A stretch of 64,000 nt of DNA. Source: an uncultured Bacteroides sp. Its GTDB lineage: Bacteria; Bacteroidota; Bacteroidia; Bacteroidales; Bacteroidaceae. This document shows positions 48,539 through 57,341 of the stretch, one piece after another. The translations under genes were made by a program, and so were the position numbers. Position 1 is the stretch's first letter. Each line of letters begins with the position of its first letter. The notes below the pieces were generated by a model, which searched no databases, was not told the origin of the DNA, and was given only the letters and a program-made list of their open reading frames with translations. The stretch covers positions 1 through 64,000 of the forward strand of contig NZ_CAJLKP010000016.1 in NCBI RefSeq assembly GCF_905207245.1, in the 5' to 3' direction.

Positions 48539-50158
48539 TTATCTTATTTGCTGCACCGCTTCCATAAATTCATCCTTAGAAAGCTGAGATTTGTTCCGTA
48601 CTTTCAAGCGATAGTTATATACCGTCTGGGCTGAATAATGAAGGAAGTTAGCAATCTTCCCGCTATCAGTGATTCCCAACCGGATGAGAGCAAAGACACG
48701 CAACTCCGGCGTCAGCAACTCACCTTCCTTCGGACAAATGCGCTCATCTTCCTGAAGCAAAGTATTGAACTGCTCTATGAACTTAGGATAGAGTTTCAGG
48801 AACACACTGTCGAACGTATAGAAGAACTCTTTCAGTTCATTGGCTACAAAAGAAGAAGAATTAACAGTCTTATAAAGGTCATCCAATTGTCCGGTTTTAA
48901 TTTTCCGGGCAAGCATTTTCCGTTGTTCCTCCTGTTTGTTGATGTAGAGCGAACACATATTGAAAACGTAACCGATGTATTCTTCCTTCACCTGGTTGGA
49001 CTCCTGCAACTTATCATTCAATGTATGCAGGTTTGCATTGATATGCTTGAGCTCCTCGTTCATATCGCTCACTGCCTTCCGGGCAACATTCAGCCGCTTC
49101 ATCTGGTAGAAAATGAACATCAGGGCAATCAGCAGGATTATCAGCAGAGCAGAAGTCAGGACGAACAAAGCAACCATCTGTGTCTTCTCCTGCCGCAACT
49201 TGTTCTCATAAGTCCGGCTAATAATGGGCAGCATTTCCGAAATCTCCTGTGTACGGTAGCGGGCATTGCAGAATGTGGCATCCTGCATGGAACATTCTAT
49301 ATAGGTATAAGCACGGTTAATATCGCCTTCCTGAAACAAGAGGTTTGCCAGTTTCCAAAGAGAAATATATTCCTTCGTCGCTGCCTGGATGTCGGCGATA
49401 GCGGAAATAATCAGATATTTCTTCTGAAGCTCTGTCTTCCCCATCACGCCATAGGCATTTGCCAGCCCTATGGAAGGAATAGCAACACTATACCCTTTTC
49501 GTTTATGCGTCTCATAGCAACTGTTCAGTATCTCGATGGCTTCGTCGTATTTTTCCTCATACAGAAGTTTCTCGCTTTTCATCAGCAGATAGCCCTGCGA
49601 ACCTGGCTTCCGGATATTGAGAATAGAATCTTTATATTGATAAGCAAGGCTCCGGTAGTGATCTTTCATCTTATCGGAAAAAGCATAATCCTCCATTAAC
49701 GTGTAAACCTGGTGATACTGATAATAATAGTAAGAAATACCGGAAGCATCCAAGTCGCCGGATTTAATGCCGTCCAGTATCTCCAACCCTTCCTTATACA
49801 TGGCCACTCCTATCATGACCTCGGCCACATTCAGTTCGGCGGAATAAATATGAAGGGGATTCTTCATGCGCTTGGCGAGCTCCACACGCTGGTTGGCAAC
49901 CCACAGGGCGGAGTCCATGCGATAAGAACGGTATTTGCCGAACAATTCGCGATAGACATCAAAGCGTTCCTGGTCCGAATGAGGCAAATGGAGTTTCCGT
50001 TGCAAAGCATCTATCTGTTCCTGGCGTTCTAATGTATATTGGGGGCGGTTCCTGATAGACATATCAAGTACCCGAAGCAAAGAGTCTGTTTCATTGGCAT
50101 AAGAATACAGGGACAGGGATACAAAAAAGACTGCTAAAATTACTTTCAGTTGCCTCAT
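48539..50158 (-). CDS. DUF6377-like membrane regulator (TPR, membrane helix, HTH)
   Basis: A 539-aa protein with a signal peptide (MRQLKVILAVFFVSLSLYSYA), about 290 residues of TPR-like helices in the periplasm, one membrane helix at about 325-347 (VALFVLTSALLIILLIALMFIFY), a coiled coil, and a cytoplasmic C terminus with LTPELRVFALIRLGITDSGKIANFLHYSAQTVYNYRLK that looks like a LuxR-type helix-turn-helix. A longer frame begins with GTG at 50173; ATG 50158 is preferred. Such proteins sit beside PULs in Bacteroides and may control the nearby susC operon. That link is inferred. Confidence 0.8.
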   Translation of the reverse strand: MRQLKVILAVFFVSLSLYSYANETDSLLRVLDMSIRNRPQYTLERQEQIDALQRKLHLPHSDQERFDVYRELFGKYRSYRMDSALWVANQRVELAKRMKNPLHIYSAELNVAEVMIGVAMYKEGLEILDGIKSGDLDASGISYYYYQYHQVYTLMEDYAFSDKMKDHYRSLAYQYKDSILNIRKPGSQGYLLMKSEKLLYEEKYDEAIEILNSCYETHKRKGYSVAIPSIGLANAYGVMGKTELQKKYLIISAIADIQAATKEYISLWKLANLLFQEGDINRAYTYIECSMQDATFCNARYRTQEISEMLPIISRTYENKLRQEKTQMVALFVLTSALLIILLIALMFIFYQMKRLNVARKAVSDMNEELKHINANLHTLNDKLQESNQVKEEYIGYVFNMCSLYINKQEEQRKMLARKIKTGQLDDLYKTVNSSSFVANELKEFFYTFDSVFLKLYPKFIEQFNTLLQEDERICPKEGELLTPELRVFALIRLGITDSGKIANFLHYSAQTVYNYRLKVRNKSQLSKDEFMEAVQQIR

Positions 50159-50197
50159 ATGGATTTCTTTCACGGTTTAACAATAAATCTTCACGGA

Positions 50198-50205
50198 CAA
50201 AAGTA
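50198..50205 (-). promoter_or_regulatory. -7 box for the DUF6377-like gene
   Basis: The minus strand reads TACTTTTG, matching TAnnTTTG, about 40 nt upstream of ATG 50158. Confidence 0.55.
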
Positions 50206-50291
50206 CGGAATAAATATTTGAAAAAGGAAAGTTTCCCTGTTCTTTCAGCAGAATTTTACCGATAACGTTTGACTTGCTTTGTGCACAATAT

Positions 50292-50330
50292 AAAGAAAAG
50301 GAACTACATTTCCATCAGTCCCTTTTCTTT
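50292..50330 (-). terminator. terminator of the seven-gene envelope operon
   Basis: AAAGAAAAGGAACT (50292-50305) pairs with AGTCCCTTTTCTTT (50317-50330) with one G-U pair and an 11-nt loop. It lies 14 bp past the operon's last stop codon, and the minus-strand side ends in a T-rich run. Confidence 0.75.
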
Positions 50331-50344
50331 TATTCCTAAATATG

Positions 50345-50875
50345 TCAAAATACAAACCCTAATCTCAAGCCATTAAATTTATATTTTGCAGAAGCATTTT
50401 CAAACTTAAGCTTCTGCATATTGAATACATATCCCAGACTTAAATGCGGAGTAATATTTATTCCTAAATTAAGTTCCAAAGCCAGTCCGCCTTCTTCAAC
50501 ATAGAAATCGTGTCCATACCCTAAGCGCAAACCTAAATAAGCAGAAACATCCTGATATAGAGTGGGCGTTTTTCCACGAAGTCCCATCATAGCCTGCAAA
50601 ACACTTGGGCCCAAGCCTTCACCCCTCACTGTCTGACCTACATAATTGACTCCAAAGACATCCACGCCCAAAAAACGATGAACATTATATTGATAACGGA
50701 TGCCACCTGAAAAACCAACACTCCCATCAACATCAGCCATTTTTCCAACCCCTAAATCAATGCCCCACTGGCTTCTCTTCATGTCAGCTCCACCATCATC
50801 GCCAAACCACCTCTGGGCAGACACCGTAGCCACAAAGAAAAACATCAAAAACAACGATACCACAAATTGTTTCAT
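50345..50875 (-). CDS. small outer membrane beta-barrel protein
   Basis: A 176-aa protein with signal peptide MKQFVVSLFLMFFFVATVSAQ. The mature part has alternating hydrophobic strands (WGIDLGVGKMADVDGSVGFS, SAYLGLRLGYGHDFYVEEG, ITPHLSLGYVFNMQKL) and ends in FVF, as expected for an eight-stranded OmpX/OmpA-like barrel. The longer frame starts with GTG at 50905; ATG 50875, 16 bp after the preceding stop and with GGGAGG before it, is preferred. It is the last gene of the seven-gene operon. Confidence 0.75.
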   Translation of the reverse strand: MKQFVVSLFLMFFFVATVSAQRWFGDDGGADMKRSQWGIDLGVGKMADVDGSVGFSGGIRYQYNVHRFLGVDVFGVNYVGQTVRGEGLGPSVLQAMMGLRGKTPTLYQDVSAYLGLRLGYGHDFYVEEGGLALELNLGINITPHLSLGYVFNMQKLKFENASAKYKFNGLRLGFVF

Positions 50876-50891
50876 ATAGTTGTCCTCCCTC

Positions 50892-52097
50892 CTATTTAAT
50901 TTCACGGATTAACATTCCCGGATAAAAATCACGGCCACTCACTTTCTTGAAAGTCGTCTGGCCCAATTCCGCACCGGCTGCTCCTTCTTCCTTCGCCATA
51001 TACCGGTTATCCCAAATCATTCCGGACACCGGTTTAATCTCTCCAACCTTTTTATACTCCACCTTATTGTCCTTCATCACAGCTTCCAGCACTTCAAAAC
51101 GGGATTTTTCCGTAATGCCCTCCTTCATCCCTATTTGAGCACAGATTGGTTCCACTTCCGTAAGAGGAGTCTTTACCTTAAACGCTTCAAAGTTCTGCTG
51201 CAAAGAAGCGATATTTTCATCAATGGCACGTTGACATGCCTTGCGAATCATCTGTTTCGGTTCATCAAGGTTCACCCCAAGAAATGAAACATCTTTGCCG
51301 CTACTCTTCTGCATACCGATATATCGCATGCTGAACTTGCTACGATGGTTATCAAATGCCTGCTTTTTAGCTTGGTCAGAATCAGTAGAGTAATAGTCTC
51401 TATAAAAAGTCATAGCCGTTTCTTCATCCCAAACCAACTGATAGAGATGAGTGATGACATTTACCTTGAAACCTTTCAGAGTTTCCATCATGTCGCCCAT
51501 CGAATCACCTAAATCTGAAAAAGAATTTGTACCCAAAGCCACATCCGCTACTGCCCCCAGGATTCTGAATGCAGTTCCAAATGCCTTACCGGTTTTCTCA
51601 CGGTCTATATACCTGATATCATTTACCACCAGGAAAGAATTTCCAATTAAATCTTCACCGGCATCCTCCAGCATAGCCATCCCCCTTTGGGAACGGGCAG
51701 CCAATTCTTTATCGAACTCACTTGCATCATAAAGACCACGCTCCTTCACCAGTTCCACATCACATACTCCGGTCAAAGGGTCACGGTTGAACCAGCGGGA
51801 AACCATGCGCGAAGCTATGCCATTGTTCTTTACGAACTCATCCACCACCTGCGTATCCTTCAGTTTCTGTCCCATAGAAACCACCTTCACCGATAAATCA
51901 TGATTATTATACTTATCCGGGGTAGGAATCTGGAGAAAAACATCACTTATTTCCCGGGCAAACTTCTGGTCATCGTGATTTATCAGAAGACTATATAATG
52001 AACTCCGGCGATAATTCATTGCCGTAGAATCCTTCTGTGCATATGACTGCATGACAGACAAAACTGCCAGCATCAAAACTAAAGCTATCTTTTTCAT
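50892..52097 (-). CDS. exported protein of unknown function (operon gene 6)
   Basis: A 401-aa protein with signal MKKIALVLMLAVLSVMQSYAQ. The rest is mixed helix and strand, with one mildly hydrophobic stretch near 180-200 (FGTAFRILGAVADVALGTNS). The C terminus has paired segments YKKVGEIKPVSGMIWDNRYM and FKKVSGRDFYPGMLIREIK, which look like a small repeated beta unit. I do not recognise a family. It lies 24 bp after the WG-repeat gene, inside the operon. Confidence 0.55.
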   Translation of the reverse strand: MKKIALVLMLAVLSVMQSYAQKDSTAMNYRRSSLYSLLINHDDQKFAREISDVFLQIPTPDKYNNHDLSVKVVSMGQKLKDTQVVDEFVKNNGIASRMVSRWFNRDPLTGVCDVELVKERGLYDASEFDKELAARSQRGMAMLEDAGEDLIGNSFLVVNDIRYIDREKTGKAFGTAFRILGAVADVALGTNSFSDLGDSMGDMMETLKGFKVNVITHLYQLVWDEETAMTFYRDYYSTDSDQAKKQAFDNHRSKFSMRYIGMQKSSGKDVSFLGVNLDEPKQMIRKACQRAIDENIASLQQNFEAFKVKTPLTEVEPICAQIGMKEGITEKSRFEVLEAVMKDNKVEYKKVGEIKPVSGMIWDNRYMAKEEGAAGAELGQTTFKKVSGRDFYPGMLIREIK

Positions 52098-52121
52098 AAA
52101 GTATAAGCTAATTTACATTGA

Positions 52122-53978
52122 TTAATAATCCCATTTATCATCCGGTATGCGGTCGGTTATCTTGAATGCATTGACCGAAACATCCTCATAAATATTCAAA
52201 CGGAAAGCATCCGTATCATTCAAAGATGTCTTGCCCAGCTTCTCCATATAAGCCAAAGCATTCTTTAAACGGGAGAAGTTATCCATTTTGCAAGGTACGA
52301 TGAGATTTCCATTGATGTCAATCATGCCATATTTACCCTCCATGGCCACATAAGCGTAGTTCTCCTTAAAGTTGCTTGCATCTTCAAAACCCTGGCTAAA
52401 TGCCATGGCCTTTTTCTTAAGATCATAGCAATACCACAACGCCCCATCTTTCCCCCAAATATATCGGGGAGCAGGTTCATTCACCAGTTTAAGATCCCCC
52501 CATTCAAAGGGCACTATCTGACGACTTTCCTTATCAATCATTCCCCATCTGCCGTTTTCTATCTGTGCAGCAGCCCAGCCATGTCTAAAGTCAGATACAT
52601 TCTTATATGTCAACGGAATGACAATACTGCCAGAACGGTCGGCTATCCCCCACTTCCCGGCCTTGCAAACGCCCAACATATCTTCACTGAAATTAGCTTT
52701 TACATCATCATACTCAAATGGAAGAACATTCTTTCCTTTATTATCAATCACTCCGAATCTACCACTCGCATTATCTTGCACAATACACATGCCTTTATCA
52801 AAATTCATGGCCATGCGGAACACGTCAGTAACCCGGTTTCCGGACTTATCGACAAAATAGGCAGTCTTGTCATTCTTATTTTGAATCTTGCCGACGCCAT
52901 CAATATAGGACTGCAAAATCTCATTCTCTGCAAACTCTTTCAAATATCCGGATTCAACGTTATAATAGCCGTACTCCATTTTCTTTTTGTGGAGTTTTCC
53001 CACCAAAGCAATACCATTGGAAGGACAATGCACCTCATGAAATTTCTTTTCAGGGACTACAATGTCGCCACGGTCATTCATAATTCCATATCTATTCAGC
53101 CCTTTCCCATAAAACAAGAAATCACCCTCCGTGGAAATTTCTATATTATCAAAGAAGAAGTTCAAGCTATCGGCTGCCTCCTTTGTTTTTGCAGTAGCCA
53201 AGGTCAGATTATAATAGTTCTCAGGACTGAACAAACGACTCAAAGGCCTTTGTAGAGCATACAATCCATAGCCACTGGATACAGTTGCATTATAATCCAC
53301 AATCTCTTGCGTATCCTTCCTCTTATATTTAAAGAAGTAACCGAGAGTCAGATATTTAGCCGGAACCACTACCTTTCCTTCCCTGTTTATCAAACCGTAT
53401 TTGGCACCACTCAACTTTCCGGTTTTCTTGTTTACCTTGCCCGAAGAAGCAAACCAGCAATGCCCGAACTTGTCAAACAACCCGACTGCCACATATTTAG
53501 GTTCTAACAAAAATTGTGCATGGTCATCAATCAGACCATACTTCTTGCCATTGATAACATAAGCCACTCCATCTTCAAATTCTCCGATTTCATCATATTT
53601 CGGTGGCAAAATCTCTTCCCCCCGCTTGTTGAGGAATCCCCACTTTGCACCTTTCAGGATGCCGTCCTTATAACTACCTCCTACCGCCACACGGCAGAAA
53701 TTCCCTGTAAAAGGCAGAATCAGCGTATATTTAATCTTTCCCACTGCATCACCTTTGGGATTGATGAATCCATATTTATCTCCCTTCTTTACCTTTGCTA
53801 ATCCTTCTTCAAACGGATATGCTTCGGTATACTTATACGAAATCACTTTTTTTCCCTGGTTATCGACATAACCGAACTTTCCCTTCTCATTTGCTTCGGG
53901 ACGCAAATTCTGAGCCTGCAAGCCTGCAAAAGCCAGAAGGCCTCCCAATAGCAATAAAAAACGACGAATTGTTTCCAT
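52122..53978 (-). CDS. WG-repeat protein, exported
   Basis: A 618-aa protein with a signal peptide (METIRRFLLLLGGLLAFAGLQAQ) and about ten WG repeats, each of the form KYGFINPKG...P.KYDE...F..G.A.V. Clear copies are KWGFLNKRGEEILPPKYDEI, RFGVIDNKGKNVLPFEYDDV, KWGIADRSGSIVIPLTYKNV and KYGMIDINGNLIVPCKMDN. WG repeats are predicted to build extended beta structures for binding. A middle region (about 210-360) is degenerate. It is the fifth gene of the envelope operon. Confidence 0.85.
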   Translation of the reverse strand: METIRRFLLLLGGLLAFAGLQAQNLRPEANEKGKFGYVDNQGKKVISYKYTEAYPFEEGLAKVKKGDKYGFINPKGDAVGKIKYTLILPFTGNFCRVAVGGSYKDGILKGAKWGFLNKRGEEILPPKYDEIGEFEDGVAYVINGKKYGLIDDHAQFLLEPKYVAVGLFDKFGHCWFASSGKVNKKTGKLSGAKYGLINREGKVVVPAKYLTLGYFFKYKRKDTQEIVDYNATVSSGYGLYALQRPLSRLFSPENYYNLTLATAKTKEAADSLNFFFDNIEISTEGDFLFYGKGLNRYGIMNDRGDIVVPEKKFHEVHCPSNGIALVGKLHKKKMEYGYYNVESGYLKEFAENEILQSYIDGVGKIQNKNDKTAYFVDKSGNRVTDVFRMAMNFDKGMCIVQDNASGRFGVIDNKGKNVLPFEYDDVKANFSEDMLGVCKAGKWGIADRSGSIVIPLTYKNVSDFRHGWAAAQIENGRWGMIDKESRQIVPFEWGDLKLVNEPAPRYIWGKDGALWYCYDLKKKAMAFSQGFEDASNFKENYAYVAMEGKYGMIDINGNLIVPCKMDNFSRLKNALAYMEKLGKTSLNDTDAFRLNIYEDVSVNAFKITDRIPDDKWDY

Positions 53979-53992
53979 AAGATATTATTTTG

Positions 53993-54925
53993 TTATTTCA
54001 ACCACATAAGATTTGTTGTCTTAGGCTGCTGCCCCTTTCCAAAAGCTACACCTACAGCACGAGCCGCATCAATGACTTGTTTCCGTATGGCAATCTCGTC
54101 ATTATACTTTTGGCGCATCTCAAAGTTCCAGTCGTCCTTGACTTTTGCTTTCACCTCCTTGTACAACTCCATCGCCTCACCATAGCATGCCGCATCCGGT
54201 TCCAGTTGATTCAGAATCTCCGCTACTCTGGCGGCACCGGTCTGGTCAGGATTTACGGCCCAGGCATTGCGGGCAAGCATCAACAGACGGTCACAGCTAT
54301 AATCAATATAAGCATGATAGGTCTTCACCAGTTCTTCGGAAACAAGCTCGTAACCCTTACAACACACAGGAACGGCTGTCAGCAGAAACAGTGCCCGTTC
54401 ATAATTACGCAACTGCGACAAACGTTGCGCCTCCTTGATTATATTGCTGTACTCTGCATCATAATAACTGATAATGCGTTTCTTGCCTTTCTCAAGGAAA
54501 CTTGCAATTTTCTCGTTGCTGGCATTCAGCGAACGGTAGGCATTCAAAAAAGCGCGTTCGCGGCTCTCGCCTACTCCGCGTATCTCAAAAGCAATGCGGT
54601 CGAACACCTTTTCACCCAAATAGTCACCGATATAAAGGTTGAGCGATAAAGTCAGTGCCGTCTTAGCAGGAGCTCCCGCCACCACCTGTTCGTAAAGCGG
54701 CAATGCCTTGGCTGCCACAAAAAATTGTGCATAATCTCCCGATGCACTGATGCCGTCGCTGCTCACTACCGTACACAAGCGATTGTATAAATATTCGTTG
54801 GCCGAAGCCGGCGTTTCTCCATCCTGTCCGACATCAATTGCCATCAAACGTATCTCACAGTCCTGCGAGTAGGCCTTCATACCTGCCATACACATCAGGA
54901 GAAACAGAAAAATTATCTTTTTCAT
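53993..54925 (-). CDS. exported protein, unknown (operon gene 4)
   Basis: A 310-aa protein with signal MKKIIFLFLLMCMAGMKAYSQ. The N-terminal half contains LMAIDVGQDGETPASANEYLYNRL and FDRIAFEIRGVGESRERAFLNAYRSLN, which recall the beta-alpha units of periplasmic assembly factors such as FlgT. The C-terminal half is helical, with TPR-like YERALFLLTAVP and a region rich in paired charged residues. Two adjacent Cys (VPVCCKGYE) may be structural. It follows the preceding gene by 19 bp. The function is unknown. Confidence 0.5.
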   Translation of the reverse strand: MKKIIFLFLLMCMAGMKAYSQDCEIRLMAIDVGQDGETPASANEYLYNRLCTVVSSDGISASGDYAQFFVAAKALPLYEQVVAGAPAKTALTLSLNLYIGDYLGEKVFDRIAFEIRGVGESRERAFLNAYRSLNASNEKIASFLEKGKKRIISYYDAEYSNIIKEAQRLSQLRNYERALFLLTAVPVCCKGYELVSEELVKTYHAYIDYSCDRLLMLARNAWAVNPDQTGAARVAEILNQLEPDAACYGEAMELYKEVKAKVKDDWNFEMRQKYNDEIAIRKQVIDAARAVGVAFGKGQQPKTTNLMWLK

Positions 54926-54944
54926 ACCACAGATGTATTAAATG

Positions 54945-55898
54945 TTATTTTTCTCCGATTACCAATATAGCCTTTCCCAATCCTTTGGTGAGCAGTTTGC
55001 ACTCCACATTGTAGGGCGCAGCCCTCAGATAACGCCGTAAATTGTTGGCAAAGCTACGGGTATCCATCGGCATACCGTTTTCACGGTAAAGGGGGATGCG
55101 AACCTGCTCCAGAAGCATACGATTCTCCGTAGCATCCGATACATTATACCGATGTTCCTGTGTATTGTTGTACATCCATCCGTCAATGATATCCGTCAAC
55201 ATCTCGCCGTCAAATTCAGTCTCCAGATTCTTGCCGGAACCATTGTCGAACACTAATATTTCTACATTTACTTCGCGCCCGTTTGTCTGCAAATCATCGA
55301 AATGTGCTTGTAGCTGAGAAGCGAAATTATCCATATTATTCAGTACAGCCTCCTCAAGCAATACCGGAGTTTCGGCCGACAAAGAAGTTGCCCCCGTCCC
55401 GGTGGCAGCAGCAATCTGCTTGTTTGTATACGCATCCAGCCCGCGCAATGTATAGGTGACCGAGCGTTTGGGGCCGGTAACATTAATCTTCCAAACCAAC
55501 TCCACCAGAATATCGGCTTTCGCTCTATTGAGCAATTGTTCATAAGGCGTCTCGGCCAGCGAAGCTCCCGAAGCAGAACTTGTCAACATCTGGTTTTCTG
55601 CCGACGACTGTTCCATACTCCTGATAGTGGAAGAAAGATCTTTCAGAGGGAATCCTCTTTCAGCCATTAACTCGCCGATTTTGGTTATCACATTCAGTAA
55701 GTCTATATCATTCTGCAAAGCACTTTTATAATCGGGTACATCCGTTTTAACCCCCTGCGCCTCGTAAGAGCGCATATAATTATTGTTTGCACACCACGCG
55801 TCTGCCGGAATCACCATAATGGTGGGTTTCTTCACCTGGGCAAATGCCGCCTGCCCCATGACGGTCAAGAAAATCAAAGTACCAATGAGTTTTCGCAT
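54945..55898 (-). CDS. DUF6175-like exported protein (operon gene 3)
   Basis: A 317-aa protein with signal MRKLIGTLIFLTVMGQAAFAQ. It begins KKPTIMVIPADAWCANNNYM, then a helical region, and ADILVELVWKINVTGPKRS followed by LRGLDAYTNKQIAAATGTG. The last two pieces resemble the nucleotide-free CsgG/LpoB-type fold (a strand ending in V, then the 'DAYT.K.I' block). The C-terminal half has LRRYLRAAPYNVECKLLTKG. I believe it belongs to DUF6175 or a relative; this needs a profile search. It starts 3 bp after the preceding lipoprotein gene. Confidence 0.6.
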   Translation of the reverse strand: MRKLIGTLIFLTVMGQAAFAQVKKPTIMVIPADAWCANNNYMRSYEAQGVKTDVPDYKSALQNDIDLLNVITKIGELMAERGFPLKDLSSTIRSMEQSSAENQMLTSSASGASLAETPYEQLLNRAKADILVELVWKINVTGPKRSVTYTLRGLDAYTNKQIAAATGTGATSLSAETPVLLEEAVLNNMDNFASQLQAHFDDLQTNGREVNVEILVFDNGSGKNLETEFDGEMLTDIIDGWMYNNTQEHRYNVSDATENRMLLEQVRIPLYRENGMPMDTRSFANNLRRYLRAAPYNVECKLLTKGLGKAILVIGEK

Positions 55899-55901
55899 AT
55901 A

Positions 55902-56378
55902 CTACTTTTTTAAGATATTGTCAGAAATAAGCTTTTTCTCCAGATCAGCTCTCAGCACTCTTAGCACCAGCGCATACGAATCGCGTGTCTGGCTCTTTTT
56001 CTTCACGCCCGACCCCATTTTGGTGGCATCCATCTTCACGAAATCGACATATGCACCGTTTTTACTGAAGAAGTTGTCAAAATAAGCTTGATGCCTCTCC
56101 TCCGCATTAACCTCAAAAAGAAGCGGTTTGAATTTGCATTGGCCCTTCTGTACTCCGCTGAAGATAATGTCGCGTACGGCTTTCTTTTTGGCTTGTTCCA
56201 CAGCATCCGCCCGGGAGGCGCCCTGTCCCCATGCACGAAGTACCACCGTCCCATCCATTGCATTTCCCACACATTCTGTTTCAAACGTATAAAATGCCGC
56301 TGTCGAAGGAGATTTGCACGAACTGAATGCCATGCATATTGCCGACACGGCAAGAATAAAACTAAATCTCACTTTCAT
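55902..56378 (-). CDS. small lipoprotein, paralogue of operon gene 1
   Basis: A 158-aa lipoprotein (signal MKVRFSFILAVSAICMAFSSC; an ATG at 56387 would add three residues). The mature part has WGQGASRADAVEQAKKKAVRDIIFSG, reminiscent of LPP20/FlgO-type domains in which 'A...A...A...' helices precede a beta sheet. A shared pattern (IIFSG..., PL, E...YF..FF...G.Y..F) aligns with the protein encoded at 56407-56883. The two genes arose by duplication. The gap to the first gene is 28 bp. Confidence 0.65.
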   Translation of the reverse strand: MKVRFSFILAVSAICMAFSSCKSPSTAAFYTFETECVGNAMDGTVVLRAWGQGASRADAVEQAKKKAVRDIIFSGVQKGQCKFKPLLFEVNAEERHQAYFDNFFSKNGAYVDFVKMDATKMGSGVKKKSQTRDSYALVLRVLRADLEKKLISDNILKK

Positions 56379-56406
56379 AAATTGCATGTTATGTTTAAAT
56401 TAATAG

Positions 56407-56883
56407 TTAAAAGCCGCTTCCAAGTCCTTTTATTACCCCTGCCTTTTCAAGATCCTTACGCAAACGATCTTTCGAAACGGAAAATGTGGCACCAATACGA
56501 TATTGCTTTTTGTCCATCTTCACAATATCATATTGGGCGGTTACCATATCGGCATAATTCTGATAGCCTCCTCCATCTTTAAAGAATGGTTCAAAAAAAT
56601 CGGAATGTTCCTGTTCGGTAAGCGTGCTACCCGCCAGTGCTTTCTGAGTCACCCGCGATTCCTGGCTGGAAAAACCCTTGAACAGCACTCCATGAACAGC
56701 ACATTTTTTCAGTAAATCAGCGTCCGGCTTATTTTTCTTGGAAACAACGTACACTTTTACCAGATATGTACCCTGCGTTCCACTACCGGCACCGACGATC
56801 TCATATTCCAAAGGTCCGGCCGCATATCCTCCCAAAGAAATTAAAAAGAGAAGAATTAAAGGCAAACTAAATTTGAGTTTCAT
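56407..56883 (-). CDS. small exported protein, first gene of envelope operon
   Basis: A 158-aa protein with signal MKLKFSLPLILLFLISLGGYA. The same length as the next gene's product and clearly related to it: KKCAVHGVLFKGF, TLTEQEHSDFFEPFFKDGGGYQNYADM and RLRKDLEKAGVIKG correspond to its IIFSG, YFDNFFSKNGAYVDF and DLEKKLISDNILK segments. It is probably periplasmic. No clear consensus promoter is visible directly upstream; the 459-bp gap before it is A/T rich. Confidence 0.65.
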   Translation of the reverse strand: MKLKFSLPLILLFLISLGGYAAGPLEYEIVGAGSGTQGTYLVKVYVVSKKNKPDADLLKKCAVHGVLFKGFSSQESRVTQKALAGSTLTEQEHSDFFEPFFKDGGGYQNYADMVTAQYDIVKMDKKQYRIGATFSVSKDRLRKDLEKAGVIKGLGSGF

Positions 56884-57341
56884 AATTATTATTATTAAGA
56901 TTTATTATAAATGCGACCCTTTACAGAAAATTAAATACAATAAAAATTGGATTATACGGACAAAAAGCGATACTAAAACGACATTCAGCTGTATTATCCG
57001 GTAATTCCGCAATATATATATCCTGTTCCAAAACATGCCATTAAACCATTCTAAAGCATATAAAGAACACAAAACGGCATAAAGCTTCTCCTTTGCAGAC
57101 CTGTTATTCAATAAAAACACCATCAATCTGCAAAAGCATACAAACTTTTCGTAAAAGTAATATTATTATATATTCAAGACATTAAAAGCCTTGCTTTTAA
57201 CATAATATTAACAAATATAAAAACTATTATGTTATGATTTCAAAGTTCCAAACACAACATGCCGGCATGTTCCTTCTCTTTTTTAGTTTCACATGCCGGC
57301 ATGCATTCACACCCTAATATCTTCACTTCAAACGTTGCCTA
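56884..57341. other. long A/T-rich gap upstream of the envelope operon
   Basis: This 458-bp gap has no convincing gene. Features are a nested dyad (TAATATTAT 57158-57166 with 57202-57210, enclosing TTAAAAGC-CTT-GCTTTTAA at 57182-57200) and two perfect CATGCCGGCATG palindromes at 57258-57269 and 57292-57303, just downstream of the DUF6266 gene. A 73-codon minus-strand hydrophobic frame (56905-57126) is considered unlikely. Confidence 0.5.
57258..57303. repeat. paired CATGCCGGCATG palindromes
   Basis: Two identical 12-bp palindromes, 34 bp centre to centre, are separated by a T-rich stretch. Each can form its own hairpin, or the two can pair as one larger stem. They lie 39 bp past the DUF6266 stop and may be its terminator or a protein-binding pair. 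Confidence 0.65.

Noticed and set aside
48638..49699. 353-codon plus-strand frame
   Set aside because: Antisense to the DUF6377-like regulator, whose signal peptide, membrane helix and HTH-like end are all in order.
56905..57126. 73-codon minus-strand hydrophobic frame upstream of the envelope operon
   Set aside because: It is in A/T-rich DNA, has no ribosome site or family match, and only a promoter one base off consensus. A real small membrane protein is possible but cannot be supported.
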